Part shown: positions 10,834 to 23,487 of the stretch, piece by piece
Position numbering within the stretch: the first letter of the stretch is position 1
Layout of the letters: the number at the start of each line of letters is the position of its first letter
From: Nipponacmea schrenckii
Lineage: Eukaryota; Mollusca; Gastropoda; Lottiidae
Assembly (NCBI GenBank): GCA_030562195.1
Contig: JAUJPP010000005.1
Coordinates: 4,336,826 to 4,400,825, forward strand
Reading direction: 5' to 3'
DNA: 64,000 nucleotides
Program-made: the position numbers and the translations under genes
Notes under the pieces: model-generated
What the model was told of the DNA's origin: nothing
What the model saw: the letters and a program-made list of their open reading frames with translations, nothing else
Database searches by the model: none

Positions 10834-13800
10834 ATGGCAACCAAAGTTCCTGTAGGGCCAGCTCTGTCTGAAGGATTTGAAGATTTTATCAAAGAGTTTC
10901 AGGAAATTGAAGATGAAAAAGATGGTGGAGATGATGAAGAAGAGTTACCCAAAACACCTGATGGTAGGCACTTAGGTTTTTTGGATTCTGTTTGGTTGCT
11001 AAGGGTTTGAGATATGACTGTGGTACCGTTGTTCCAGGGTACCAGAACAAAGAAGCTGAGATTGAAACATTGTTTGAGTTATTGGAAACATGATGTTATG
11101 TGTATTACGGTAATAATGAAGAGAGCTTATCTTATGCTGCATTGGAAAAGGTTCTGCTTATTTCAACACAATTTCAAATAGAACTCCCACCCAACACTTT
11201 TCCTGTCTAGAACTTTTTTCTGTTCTTTTTACAGAAGGAGAAGTGGAGGCAGAGTGGCTGAAGAATGCAGGATATGAGTTCATTGTCAGCAAAATCCAAG
11301 GTAAAAAGTCAATTGGCTCGAAACACCTCTCTACTACTTTTACTTTAAAATTATGGACACTGTGAATTCCATTAATAGGCATAATTTCAGAGACAAATAC
11401 ATGTTATTCCAGCATATATATGTGTACAGTTGACAGGGGACAGCATCTATTTAGACCATTTTGATGTGCAGGCAGAATCCCCTGAATTTCCAGAAAAGTT
11501 GAATCAAATTTTGCTGTAACAAATGTAAATACCAATCCAAACCTCCAAAGGAATTGATCTTTATTCCAGATGGACGTGACCTAAGTGATGATGAACTAGA
11601 AGCTCTGACCTCATCTCTCACCAGAAAGCAGGCAGAAGCTGTGAAGCGGCGAGTGGATACCTTGAGCACCACCATGAGGAAGCATAAACACAATCAAAAA
11701 GTCCATGTCAAAGATATATTTAACCCTCCTGATGATCTGGTATGAATGCTATTTTAGTTCTCGAGGGAGCTTTGGGGGAAGTGAATTTTTGTTGATTGTT
11801 ATTGAACTATTGATGTAATATATTGTTTGGAGAATGAAGGAGTCCAGTTATATACTGAGCAATTTGAGACTGCAGTACATATCTGTTCTAAAGACTCTTG
11901 CAAAAAGCCATAGCTATTGCAGGTGTGTGGAGTTTTGCTGGATCCTTTTCTCTTTTGGGATATCCTTTCCTATTTTGGGATATTTCTTATCCTCTGTATC
12001 TTTTTTCAGGGAACAACCTCAGCATCATCAGATACATCAAGGGGAGATAAGCCTCCCTCGTCACCTGAATCTGGTCAAGGACCACAATTTGGTAATCACA
12101 AGAATCGTGATAGAGCTGCATTTTTAAAGAAGGGAGAATACTCCATGTCTGGCTTACATACACTGGAGGTTTTAAAGAATGATGTACAATCTGGTAAGAT
12201 TCTCTTGATGATACTGATCCATAACTAGTCCAGAACTTCATGACTCCTATCTGGTCTCTGGATTGTTATTGTTTAACAGAGGCCAGCGAAATAAAAGATA
12301 CAGACAATTGGATGGATAACTTCCTTTCATACAAATTTCAGGTGTACAGGGGCTAAGTTTTAAACCTAAGTCAACCCATGGGAAGAAGAAGAGCTATAGA
12401 GATGGTTTTGGAGGACCCGCACTACCAGCTATATCTGATAGTGATATCACTGTGGATTTTCACATCAGAGAAGTACCAGTAAGCCTTTCAAATTTAAATC
12501 GTCAATATATTATTAAGGATAACAACCCAAGTTCTTTAAACTGTTGCTTCCGTTGATGATACTGATGACCTTGTCCATAAATCTCATCTGGTCTCTGGAC
12601 TATTATCTTTTAACAGAGGCCAGTCAAATGAAAGTGATAAGTAGGCTTTTTTTAAGGAGATACAGATTAGTAGAATTCTAAGACAAGTTTTTTAAACTCT
12701 TTTCCCGGTAATTTCATTTACTTATTATTTTTTTAGACACAACAAAAAAAGGACCATCATTTACCAGTAAGTATTTCAACCATCTTTCATTATATTTAAT
12801 AAGCCTTTAGGTGAAGGAAAAAACAATTTGTTAAAGTGAAAGTATCGATTTGTATTTCAGGTGTATTTTGTATTCAATATTCAAGCTTGAAGGCTTAATC
12901 TATTTAATTAGATACATTTTTTCATTGTCTCTTGTTATATCTATTAGTATATTTTCATCTGATGAGGACACATATAAATTGCATTGAAAACATTATGTAC
13001 TTTGTTATTAAAAACACATGTAAATTGTGTTGAAACATTATGTACTTTGTTATTAAAGACACATGTAAATTGTGTTGGAACATTATGTACTTTGTTATTA
13101 AAACACATGTAAATTGTGTTGGAAATTTATATTGTATCAGCTCTTGTAACTATTGTTATTTAAGACACATGTAAATTGTTTGGAAACATATGTACTTTGT
13201 TATTAAAGACACAGTAAATTGTTGAAACATAATGTACTTTGTTATTAAAGAACACATGTAAATTGTGTTGGAAACATTTTGTAGGCTACTTTGTTATTAA
13301 AGACACATGTAAATTGTGTTGGAACATTATGTACTTTGTTATTAAAGACACATGTAAATTGTGTTGAAAATAGTGTACTTGTTATCAAAGACACAGTAAT
13401 ATGTTGGAAACATTTTATGTACTTTGTTATTAAAGACACATTAAATTGTGTTGGAAACATTATGTACATTGTTATTAAAGACACATGTAAATTGTGTTGG
13501 AAACATTTTGTAGGCTACTTTGTTATTAAAGACACATGTAAATTATGTTGAAACATTATGTACTTTGTTATTAAAGACACATGTAAATTGTGTTGAACAT
13601 TATGTACATTGTTATTAAAGACACATGTAAATTGTGTTGAAACATTATGTACTTTGTTATTAAAGACACATATAAATTGTGTTGAAACATTATGTACTTT
13701 GTTATTAAAGACACATATAAATTGTGTTGGAAACATTATGTACTTTGTTATTAAAGACACATATAAATTGTGTTGAAACATTATGTACTTTGTTATTAAA

Positions 13801-16800
13801 GACACATGTAAATTGTGTTGGAAACATTATGTACTTTGTTATTAAAGAAGTGATTTATACCATGATATTGCCCTTTGTGTTTTTTGATATACATATAAAT
13901 AAAAGCTGTAATTACAGATATTTGAGACCAAACATGATAAAAGCGGAGTGATAAAGATTGGTGATATTAGTTCGGAGGACATGGTACGAATTCGATCCCT
14001 GGCATTAATAGAACTTTCAGCTCTATTTGATTCCTGTAATATAGTCTATACTAAATCCAAACGAAAAATCAAATCAAAAGGTGAAAAAAACAATTGCTCT
14101 TATCTTTATACTTTTATATTTAGCATGTTTTAACATCCTCTTGCGTATGTTGACATTGTTTGGCATTAGTAGATATTGTTTTGACATATTTTGATATTGT
14201 TTGATATTTTAGCATTGTATTGACATATTTTGATATTGTTTGACATGTTTTGACATATTTTAAATTTTTTGACATATTATTACATTGTATTGACATATTT
14301 TGATATTGTTTGACATTGTTTTGACATATTATTTTGATAATGTTTTGACATATTTTATTGTTTGACATATTTTAAATTGTTTTGACACATTTTTTGATAT
14401 TGTTGACATATTGGACTTTTTGGTGTTTTAGATCATGGTTTGTTTGGAGTTCCACTACAGACTCTGGTAGAACAGGACCAGAAGAAAGGTTATCAGACTC
14501 AGGTTCCTCTTATATTTGTCAAGGTCAGTTCATTCATTCATTCATTCATTCATTCATTCATTCATTCATCTTATTATTAGATAAAACTCCAATAACATAA
14601 TACTTTCTGTATATTTTCAGCTGATAAGTCACCTAGAAACAGTAGGAATAACTACAGAAGGTATATTACGTGTTCCTGGAGCAGTAAACAGAGTCAAGGT
14701 AATTGACATTCAGTAACAGCTTAGTATAGCACATCCCCTTACTGTGTTATTGATAGCACACACCTTATACTGTGTCATTGATAGCACACACATTATACTG
14801 CTTCATTGATAGCACATCCACACCCCTTTATGCTGTATCATTGATAGCACATCCCTTATACTGTATCATTGACAACACACCCCTTTATGCTGTATCATTG
14901 ATATCACACGCCTTATACTGTTTCATTTATAACACACCCTTTTATGCTGTATCATTGAAAATCACACCCTTATGCTGTATCATTGACAACATACCCCTTT
15001 ATGCTGTATCATTGATAACACACCCCTTTATACTGTATCATTGACAACACACCCCTTTATGCTGTATCATTGATATCACACCCCTTATACTGTGTCATTG
15101 AAAAGCACACGCCTTATGCTGTATCATTGACAACACACCCCTTTACTGTTCATTGATAACACACCCCTTTATACTGTATCATTGACAACACACCTTTTGA
15201 TCTTTTATCAAGAGGATTCAGGACTAATATGTATTTGGTTTCTTACAGCAACTTCGTCAAGAGTTGAATGAAAAGTTTTACTCTGGTCATTTTAACTGGG
15301 ATGAGTTGTTACCCAATGATGCTGCTGCCATCATGAAACAGTTCCTGCGAGAGTTACCGGTTCCATTGTTAACATACGATTATATTGACGCCTTTCCTCA
15401 AGTATCCAGTAAGTCAATTCTGCCATTATATATCTTGGAGAGATCAATGCTAAAAGGTATAGCCAAGAATCAGCTGGTAGAAAGGATCCTTATTATTCCA
15501 GTCCACCCAGCTGTAAATGGGTACAGATAATTAGGGAAAGGATTGGTCAAGGATCATCTGGTAGAAAGTTTCATGTCAACCAAAGTTGTTTTCCTTGTGA
15601 AATCAATTCCAAGAAGTTTGATCAAGGACCAGCTGGTAGAATTGATCCTTGTGAAGATATCTCTTGTTTAATTTTTGCAATATTTTATTGTTTCTTGTGT
15701 TTGTAGATCTGAAATCCACATTAGAACAGTTATATGCCCTCAATTTATTGATATTATTACTGCCAGATAGTCACAGAGATACATTAAAGGTATAGTTAGT
15801 TTTATTTAAATTTATTTGACAGACATGTTTTGACTTATTTGATTGACATGTTTTGACTTATTTGATGGACATATTTGACTTATTTGACAGACATGTTTTG
15901 ACTTATTTGATAGATATGTTTTTGACTTATTTAGATGGACAAGTTTTGACTTATTTGATAGAGATATTTGACTTATTTATGACTTTGACTTTTTTGATAG
16001 ACTTTTTGATTACATATTTTGACTTATTTGATTGGCATATTTTGACTTATTTGATGGCATATTCATCATTTGACATGATTTGACTTATTTGAATAAACAT
16101 ATTAATGCATATTAAAATGATATGGCTTGACTTATTTGAAAGAAATTCACTGCTAACCAATTCTTTGATAATTGATTATTACTTTAAGTTTTTTCTTTTC
16201 AGTTACTAATCATGTTCCTAAAAAATGTAGTTGCCCATAGTAACGAGAACAAGATGGGACTTACCAATGTTGCTATGATCATTGCACCCAATCTGTTCCT
16301 GGCGCCTTCCAGTCGTGGAAAGATTAAAACAGTCCAAGAGGTGGAACTAAACAGAGCTGCAGGAACGTCTAAGATCATCACTTTCTTGATCAACTATCAG
16401 GACCAGTTGTGGATGGTAAGTTTATTGTGGAATAATCCCAAGTATTTGATTGCTTTGGGAACTAGATGTCAGTATTCTGACACATAAGGACTTTGTTGGA
16501 ATATAATGTTAGTAAAACAAGTGCTCCTTAGTGATTATAATGGTAACAATGTTTTTCAGAAAGAAAGAGAGAAAAAAAAATATTTTACAAGGATAATTAC
16601 TCAGATTCACAGTTAAGGACTTTCTTGCAGCTGGCCCTAGCCAAATCTTGGCATTGCTCTTTCCTGATTATCTGTATCCATTTACATCTGTGTTGACTAC
16701 AATTATGAGTAAAGAGGACTTATTCATGAGACTTTCACAGACACCATTTGCACAATGTTATCAAGACAATCTGCACATGATCTTAAAGACCAAGACTCTG

Positions 16801-18835
16801 ACCAACTGTGATATTAATTGATTTAAGATACATGACCAACTGTGATATTAATTGATTTAAGATACATGACCAACGTGATATTAATTGATTTAAGATACAT
16901 GACCAACTGTGATATTAATTGATTTAAGATACATGACCAACTGTGATATTAATTGATTTAAGATACATGACCAACTGTGATATTAATTGATTTAAGATAC
17001 ATGACCAACTGTGATATTAATTGATTTAAGATACATGACCAACTGTGTGTTATAATTCAGAATGATTGTCCCCAAGCATATACTAACGAATACACTTGTT
17101 CCTCTTCTTTCCATAGATTCCCTCATCCTTCATCACCCAGATCAGACATCAGTATGAAGTTGAACAGAGACGGAAAATCAGAGATAAAAGGGTATGTTGA
17201 AGTCTTGTACCTTGTAATTGTTATGATAGTGCTTAGGGTTGTATTATGGGCAACCTTCTATCTAATTGGATCTTTGTCAATGTGAATAAGATGCAACCAT
17301 GTCTAAGGCAAAATGTGTTTGCTCCATGCTAAATGTTTGTGGTAAGGGGTATACTGAACTATTTTCTAATAAAGATCTTGGTCTTTGCTAAATTGTCCAT
17401 TCTCTTTTCAGATCTTATTCAGAAGGAAAGATAAGAGTGAAGTTTATAAAAAATCTCAGGAGGTAAGGTGATTCTTCTTCATCTTCGGTGTCTTTAAGAT
17501 CTTCAACATCTATAGTGTCTTTAGAACCTCAGAATCTTCAGCTACTTCAAGTGGTTTAGGGTCTCAAGATGTCCATCTGTTGTTTGATTCTAGAAGTAAT
17601 CTTTTGAGAATATGTTGATGAACATGCATCTTTAGCGTCTTCAGAACCTTAGAATCTTCAGCTGCTTCAAGAGGTCCATCTTTATGAGGTCCATCTATTG
17701 TTAGGATCTAGTAGTTATGTCTGAAAACATGTGGATGAACATGCATGGTATATTAATATACTGACAAATTTATAACTTGTTCAGTTGTCCACATAGTAAG
17801 GTCCTAATGCTAGATCAAGTCTTTTTCAATTGAAACAGTGAAGTCCACACAGAATGACCATTTGTACTCACTGTTTTCAGCCTGAACCACAAGATGGTGT
17901 GATAAGGGTGCAGGCACCCCATTTAACAAAGAGTTCAGCCTTGATCCAGCTTGATGACAGAATGTCGGCTTCAGATGTTGTGGCCAGGTTTAAAAGGGCC
18001 ACTGGGTCTCCTGATGACTCCAATAGGTAAGTTTATGTCAATATCTGTACTCACATTGGCATTTGGAAGCCTAGCTGTCAAGGATGTGCACTGCCCTTTA
18101 CATAACAGTGGGCTACATGCTGGAAGATGAATGAATGTTCAAGTAATCATTTTAAAAGAGCATCTGAACAACTATTGGTTTGGCCTTGTATTCATCCCTT
18201 TCAAAGAGTCTTTTTATCTTCTGGGCTTAGTGTGTATGATCATATTTCCATCAATCTTTGTTTATATATTTCAGTGATCATACAAATGGTCAGAATCAAC
18301 CTAGCTCAACTTTCCGTAACCCTGACAACGCTCAGTTCGCAGAAGACAATGCCTATCTGTTTGAAGTTGGAGGCAATATAGGTAAGTGTCTTCAATTCTG
18401 TTTTAGCCAGCTGCCTGATGATGGATCTTATTAATGAAACATGTGTTGACTATCGAAGACAGGATTTGTTGGTCCTGAACTTTAATTCCCCTGCTTTCAT
18501 TCCTGCATCTAAAGAATCAAGGAGTTTGTGCAAGTATTGACATGATTTAAGCGAAATTTGTAAAATATGGGTGACTAATCATAAAATCTTCTGTAATGTG
18601 TATGGCATTATTAATCATATCCCTGATTCTATAGTCTCAACGACAAAAGAATCCTGGAGCTCAATTTAGATCATCCGAAGCTTTGATTCAAACAGAAGTT
18701 TTAAAAGACATTTTGTTTAATTTTCTTATTTTCTTTTCAGGAGAGCGTTGTATAGAACCAAGAGCTCACATGTTATCTATTTATAAAACTAATCCCCATG
18801 CACAATGGATTATCAAGGTCAAGGCTGATAGGTAG
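10834..18835 (+). CDS. ARHGAP18-like: Rho GTPase-activating protein, ARHGAP18/28/40 family
   Basis: Seventeen coding exons: 10834-10963, 11235-11300, 11570-11739, 12010-12193, 12342-12478, 12737-12766, 13918-14080, 14432-14523, 14621-14698, 15249-15408, 15707-15789, 16203-16415, 17117-17191, 17412-17462, 17881-18026, 18275-18381 and 18741-18835. All phases agree and the total is 1980 nt, 659 aa; human ARHGAP18 is 663. The start is the ATG in ACCATGG. Acidic N-terminus, then a conserved block EAEWLKNAGYEFIVSKIQ, then a RhoGAP domain at about 307-500. Its arginine finger is R341 in TEGILRVPGA, followed by FNWDELLPNDAA, LRELPVPLL and NVAMIIAPNLF. The family-specific C-terminal half contains GVIRVQAPHL, SASDVVARF and VGGNIGERC. 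The family stimulates GTP hydrolysis by Rho, mainly RhoA, and controls actin, cell shape and tissue tension. Introns hold several minisatellites but every splice site looks intact. Which of the three vertebrate paralogues is closest cannot be decided here. Confidence 0.95.
12950..13850. repeat. ~46-bp minisatellite, about 19 copies
   Basis: Unit with ACACATGTAAATTGTGTTGG, AAACATTATGTACTTTGTTA and TTAAAG, in RhoGAP intron 6. Small indels make the units 40-55 bp. It produces spurious open frames on both strands. Confidence 0.95.
14130..14420. repeat. ~22-bp TTGACATATTTTGATATTG minisatellite
   Basis: Degenerate tandem units of TTTTGACATATTTTGATATT in RhoGAP intron 7. Similar in style to the 23-bp family at 15815-16135, and may be a diverged relative. 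Confidence 0.85.
14528..14568. repeat. (ATTC)n microsatellite
   Basis: About ten ATTC tetranucleotides directly after the donor of RhoGAP exon 8, in a short 97-bp intron. Confidence 0.95.
14735..15195. repeat. ~29-bp minisatellite, about 15 copies
   Basis: Unit with TGTATCATTGATAACACACC followed by CCTTTATAC, with GACAACAC and GATATCAC variants, in RhoGAP intron 9. Confidence 0.93.
15468..15655 (+). repeat. Dispersed CAGCTG repeat, copy in RhoGAP intron 10
   Basis: Contains AATCAGCTGGTAGAAAGGAT, a CACCCAGCTGTAAATGGGTA block and AAGGACCAGCTGGTAGAA. The same family recurs at about 16610-16690, 31118-31852, 32231-32520, 38325-38590, 42000-42115, 49895-50110 and 57540-58150. Confidence 0.8.
15815..16135 (+). 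repeat. 23-bp TTGACTTATTTGATAGACAT minisatellite
   Basis: Unit TTTTGACTTATTTGATAGAC followed by ATG, about 13 copies, in RhoGAP intron 11. The same unit forms arrays at 24410-24690 (inverted), 28640-28880 and 30300-30625. Confidence 0.93.
16800..17045. repeat. ~35-bp minisatellite, 7 copies, almost identical
   Basis: Unit with ACCAACTGTGATATTAATTG and ATTTAAGATACATG. The copies are nearly perfect, which suggests recent expansion. It sits in RhoGAP intron 12. Confidence 0.95.
17465..17720. repeat. Diverged duplication in RhoGAP intron 14
   Basis: Two blocks share CTTTAGAACCTCAGAATCTT-like sequence followed by CAGCTACTTCAAG and a GTCCATCT stretch, about 120 bp apart. Confidence 0.65.
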
Positions 18836-19090
18836 CCAGTTACAAGGAATTAAGGGTTACTTGGTAATCTGGGTTACTCGGTTAATCTGGGTTACTTGGT
18901 AGCCGGCTACAAAGTAATCAGGGTTACTTGGTAACCTGCTACAAGGTGATTAAGGTTACTTGGTTAATCTGGGTTATTTGGTAGCCAGCTACAAAGTAAT
19001 CAGGGTTACTTGGTTAATCTGGGTTACTTGGTTACCTTGTTACTTGATTAATAGGGATTTCCTGGTGGCTTTCTTTATTGGGTAGCTTTG
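18836..19090. repeat. GGTTACTTGG minisatellite at the RhoGAP 3' end
   Basis: Starts directly after the stop codon, so the 3' UTR begins in repeat sequence. Units contain GGGTTACTTGGTTAATCTGG and AGCCAGCTACAAAGTAATCA. Confidence 0.88.
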
Positions 19091-19364
19091 GTTACTTGGT
19101 TAATAAGGTCTTTCAACTTAACCAGGCATCCTTATGCCAGTTGGAAAGTTATACCAGCATTTGTCACCTGTCTAACTGATATATGACTATTCTTATTATG
19201 CTAGTGCAATCTATGCCAATATTTCTTCTTGTATTATACTTAGTATTGTGAATGATAAGATAATTTGGTGTGCATGGCAGAATTATCTAAATAGAATTTC
19301 GATTAGAAAAAACACTCACATTAGATTAGAAGGTCACAATATTAATATGTATTAGGTTTCAGTT

Positions 19365-19995
19365 ACAAATGTCAGATTTAAGGTCACATGCTAGTACATT
19401 ATGTCAATTCATGGGTCATATGCCAATAAATATGTCAACTTATAATAGGTTACATATCAATACATGTGTTAATTTATGGATCAAATGTTAGTAGATATGT
19501 CAATTTAAGAATCACATGTAAGTACATGTGTCAATTTATGAATCACATGCCAATATATATATATGTCAACTAATAATAGGTTTCATGTCAATACATGTGT
19601 CAATTTATGGATCACTTGTTAGTACATGTTTGTTGTTAGTAGCCTACATATGTCAATTTAAGAATCACATACCAATACACATGTCAATTTATGAATCATA
19701 TGCCAGTACATGTGTCAATATATGAATAACATGTCAGTATCTATGTCAACGTTGAGGTCACATGTCAGTGCATGCCTTATTTTATATCAATACAATGTCA
19801 CTGTATGGGTCACATGTCAAATACATGAATCAATTTATGGGTCACATGTCAAATACATGTATCAATTCATGGGTCACATGTCAAATACATGTATCAATTT
19901 ATGGGTCACATGTCAAATACATGAATCAATTTATGGGTCACATGTCAAATACATGTATCAATTTATGGGTCACATGCCAGTAAATATGTTAATTT
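19365..19995. repeat. ~35-bp minisatellite
   Basis: Units with ATGGGTCACATGTCAAATAC followed by ATGTATCAATTT. The left part (19370-19750) is much more diverged than the right part (19800-19975), where copies are nearly identical, so the array seems to be homogenising from one end. Confidence 0.92.
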
Positions 19996-20424
19996 ATAAG
20001 TTCTATATTCTATTAAAAAGAAATATTTTATATGATACATTGTTTATTTGTGAGAGATATATGTTTATTTGTTGTTACTGTTTTTATTATTGTTTTATGT
20101 ATAGGGTGAAAATTTATCCTTTATTGAGCATCACCAATTTGTGGAATTACATTCAAAGATTTGTTATTTCCTGTAGTATTGATAAGGCATTGAGGGGGGT
20201 AGAGATCATGTTAAATAATGGAACCCATTTTATGATATAGGCTACTACTCCTGAGTTTTATTGTACACAATTTTTTAAAAAAACCCATTTCCCCATGAAA
20301 AAAGGGGGTTCTGTTTAAGGGTTTTTGATGCTTAAAATTTAAAATTTTAAAGTTTCCTTTTTTAATTGTAATTTTGATGCCATCAAAATTAAGTAATTTT
20401 AGAAAGATATTCATGAAAATTTTA

Positions 20425-21230
20425 ATTTGTAATTAAGTGAAAAATGACTGGCCAGTATGTAATTAAGTGAAATATTTCAGATAAATAGATAGTAATCAAT
20501 GATGAAAAATGTCTAATATTGTAATTAAGAAAAATTACTGGCCACGTATGTAATTAAGTGAAATATTTCAGAAAATAGATAGTAATCAAATGAAAAATGT
20601 TTATATATTTAATTAAGTGAAAAATGACTGGCCATGTATGTAATTAAGTGAAAATGATGGATTATGTAATTAATGAGAAATTAGCATATGTAATTAAATG
20701 AAGATTAGACAGTAATTAAGTGAAAATATGGCCAGTATGTAATTAAAAATGTCAGATAATAGATAGTAATTAAGTGAGAAATTACTGGCCACGTATGTAA
20801 TTAAAAATGTAAGATAATAGACAGTAATTAAGTGAGAAATTACTGGCCACGTATGTAATTAAAAATGTCAGATAATAGACAGTAATTAAGTGAGAAATTA
20901 CTGGCCACGTATGTAATTAAAAATGTCAGATAATAACAGTAATTAAGTGAGAAATTACTGGCCAGTATGTAATTAAAAATGTCAGATAATAGACAGTAAT
21001 TAAGTGAGAAATTACTGGCCACGTATGTAATTAAAAATGTCAGATAATAGACAGTAATTAAGTGAGAAATTACTGGACACGTATGTAATTAAAAATGTCA
21101 GATAATAGACAGTAATTAAGTGAGAAATTACTGGCCAGGTATGTAATTAAAAATGTCAGATAATAGACAGTAATTAAGTGAGAAATTACTGGCCACATAG
21201 TAATGTAATAAAAAATGTCAGATAATAATT
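20425..21230. repeat. ~60-bp minisatellite, about 12 copies
   Basis: Unit with GTAATTAAGTGAGAAATTAC, TGGCCACGTATGTAATTAAA and AATGTCAGATAATAGACA. The right part is highly uniform, the left part diverged. Confidence 0.95.
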
Positions 21231-23240
21231 TGTATTTAAGTAAAAACGATTCATGTTTTGAATCGTATCCAGATATACACCAATACTTTTGAATGTTTAA
21301 TGTGTAGATTTAGACCTTGTCTCAAGATGTGCCTTTGGTTACAAATGCATTCCAAATTTTGTAAGAGCTCATGTTATTTATTATTATTGTCAAATTGTTC
21401 AGGTGCTAATAGAGAATGTAATAAAAATATTTATGTTAAATTTTGATCTTTTTTTATCACCTGTCCTAATACATGGCCATCTCACGAGACGTTGGTTTGT
21501 CATGCAATGGCAAGGAAATTGTTGCCTCAGGAGCTACACATTTATGTGTCCTGCTTTGGATTATTATTGGTAGAAACGTACTTCTCAATTTTCTGAAATG
21601 ACATGTCGTCATCAGGATATATTGGCATTGGATGCTTTGGAAATGAAATTCTGGCATTTGGTTCCTTGTTAACGCTGAAGAGCATTTGAGATATCAGCAT
21701 GATATCAAAGAAGATCTTTATGGAATAACAGGAATGGATCAATTTGGCAGCATTTGCAAATTATTAAAGGAAAGATTAAATGTATCAATTTAACTGTGGT
21801 CTGCTGTCTTGAAAACAGTAGTTACCTCCCTTGAATACAATTTGGAATACTGTTTAAAATGCATGTGCATTGCTTATTTCAATCATTTTACATGGGGCAA
21901 CAAATATTAGAGCTTCTTTTGAGCTCATGCTTGTGAAATATACACTTCTAGGCTTCATTTGGAGGATTTTAAAGCAGAATTTGACTGCTGTGGCCATGGT
22001 TTTGGCTGCTTGCCAATGTTTTGATTGCAACCTGACCTATTTTTCTGGGTCAACACCTGGCTGCTTGACTGTTGTGTTGTTTTGATAGGATGATATTCTA
22101 GCTATGTCTTTTGGTTAAAAATAAACCAGTAAATCTTTCTACTGTCTCTTTGATATAAGCCCCCACCCCTATTACTGACTTAGCAATTAGAAACAGAATA
22201 CAGGCTGGGTATTATTAACCAGAATTTTAACCAATCAGAATTCAGAGGTCAAATAGTCACTGGACAGGATCAGCCTCTCCTTCATTTGGGTTATTTCATT
22301 GAAAGTGTCAACAGGGCTTATTTCCACTGTTTTTGTGCACCAATTGCAGTGGAAATAATTCTGAATATGTAGTTTTACATAGACATTCAGGAAATAACCC
22401 TAAAAAAGGCCCAAAAGGCCTGTTTTGGCAAAAATTGCCAAAATACAAAAAAACACCTTAGCTACCCCCCCTTGCCAAAATCCAGTGGAAAACCCCGTGT
22501 CCTACTAACTTCACCTTTTTGCACTAAAAATGACCCAGATTTGACCTAGGTCGCGGGAAAATTTATTTTGTGAGATGATTTTGAAAACTACTCACACCTG
22601 TCACCCCTTTTCCAAAAAATGGACTATTCCAAAAATCAGAATGGACTGCTCCATTTTTCTGTCGTGAGATTTTAAAAAACTTACGAAACAAAAATACCAC
22701 CTGTCAACCCTTAAAAATGGGGTGGACTCTTCCAAGGCCCTAATGGACTCTTCCAAGGCCTTTTTGGACTCTTCCATTAAAAATGGACTCTTCCACTAAA
22801 AATAGATTCTTCCCCTTTGTTTTTTTGTAAATTCTAGTTTAAAAATTTATTTTCTGGTATTCTGGGCGCCGCAGATCTTCCATCTGCTTATAGTGGCCTT
22901 ATTCTATGTTAATTACAGTTGCTAATTAGCAATTACTGCCTTTTTCTAAGTTGTATAGCTGGAAATATGCATTTATAAGCAGAATATGCATAATTTCCCC
23001 CATTGAACACCATACAGATGCCCCGATCGCTCTAAGTCATACAAGACCCACAAAACAGCTTGCTAAATCGTCTAAGAGTGAAATATACTTCATCAAAGGG
23101 CACAGTAGGGAAATAATACATAAACAAGGTATATTATGAAAATGTGTATTTTAATATATATAAATAGATTATAAGTTATAGATATAAAGAATAACAAATA
23201 AAGATATTTATCCTTGTAAGACATTTAGAAGTATAACTGT
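21231..23240. other. Convergent intergenic region, no gene seen
   Basis: Lies between the ends of the RhoGAP (+) and SLC30A (-) genes. Mostly AT-rich. Short repeats of ATGGACTCTTCCAAGGCC at 22640-22810 and G/C-rich homopolymer patches at 22380-22520. A 71-codon open frame at 21870-22085 shows no recognisable family. 3' UTRs of both genes may reach in. Confidence 0.6.
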
Positions 23241-23248
23241 ACATTAAG

Positions 23249-23409
23249 AGACAACAACTGTTATGGATATAGACTTCTATTTATTCAACAACAGCACAAC
23301 GTTTCATTACACATTCATACAGGTAACGTTTTCAAGTGATGAATGTGTAATGAAACGCTGTGCTGTTGTTGAATAAATAGAAGTCTATATCCATAACAAT
23401 TGTTCTCAC
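23249..23409. mobile_element. Near-perfect hairpin element (inverted repeat ~70 bp, loop ~20 bp)
   Basis: The left arm 23249-23318 and right arm 23339-23409 are complementary over their length with very few mismatches, for example TTCATTACACATTCA against TGAATGTGTAATGAA. The arm carries ACAACGTTTCATTACACATT, matching the motif at 35326-35361 and 48605-48643. It is a MITE- or retrozyme-like hairpin of undetermined class. Confidence 0.8.
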
Positions 23410-23487
23410 TTAATAAAGATATTTTTACAAACTTTACTATGACCAACTACAAGCATCTTTCAAATAATGACTAATAATATGGGGACT

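Noticed and set aside
13245..13951. Open frames on both strands in RhoGAP intron 6
   Set aside because: Products of the ~46-bp minisatellite.
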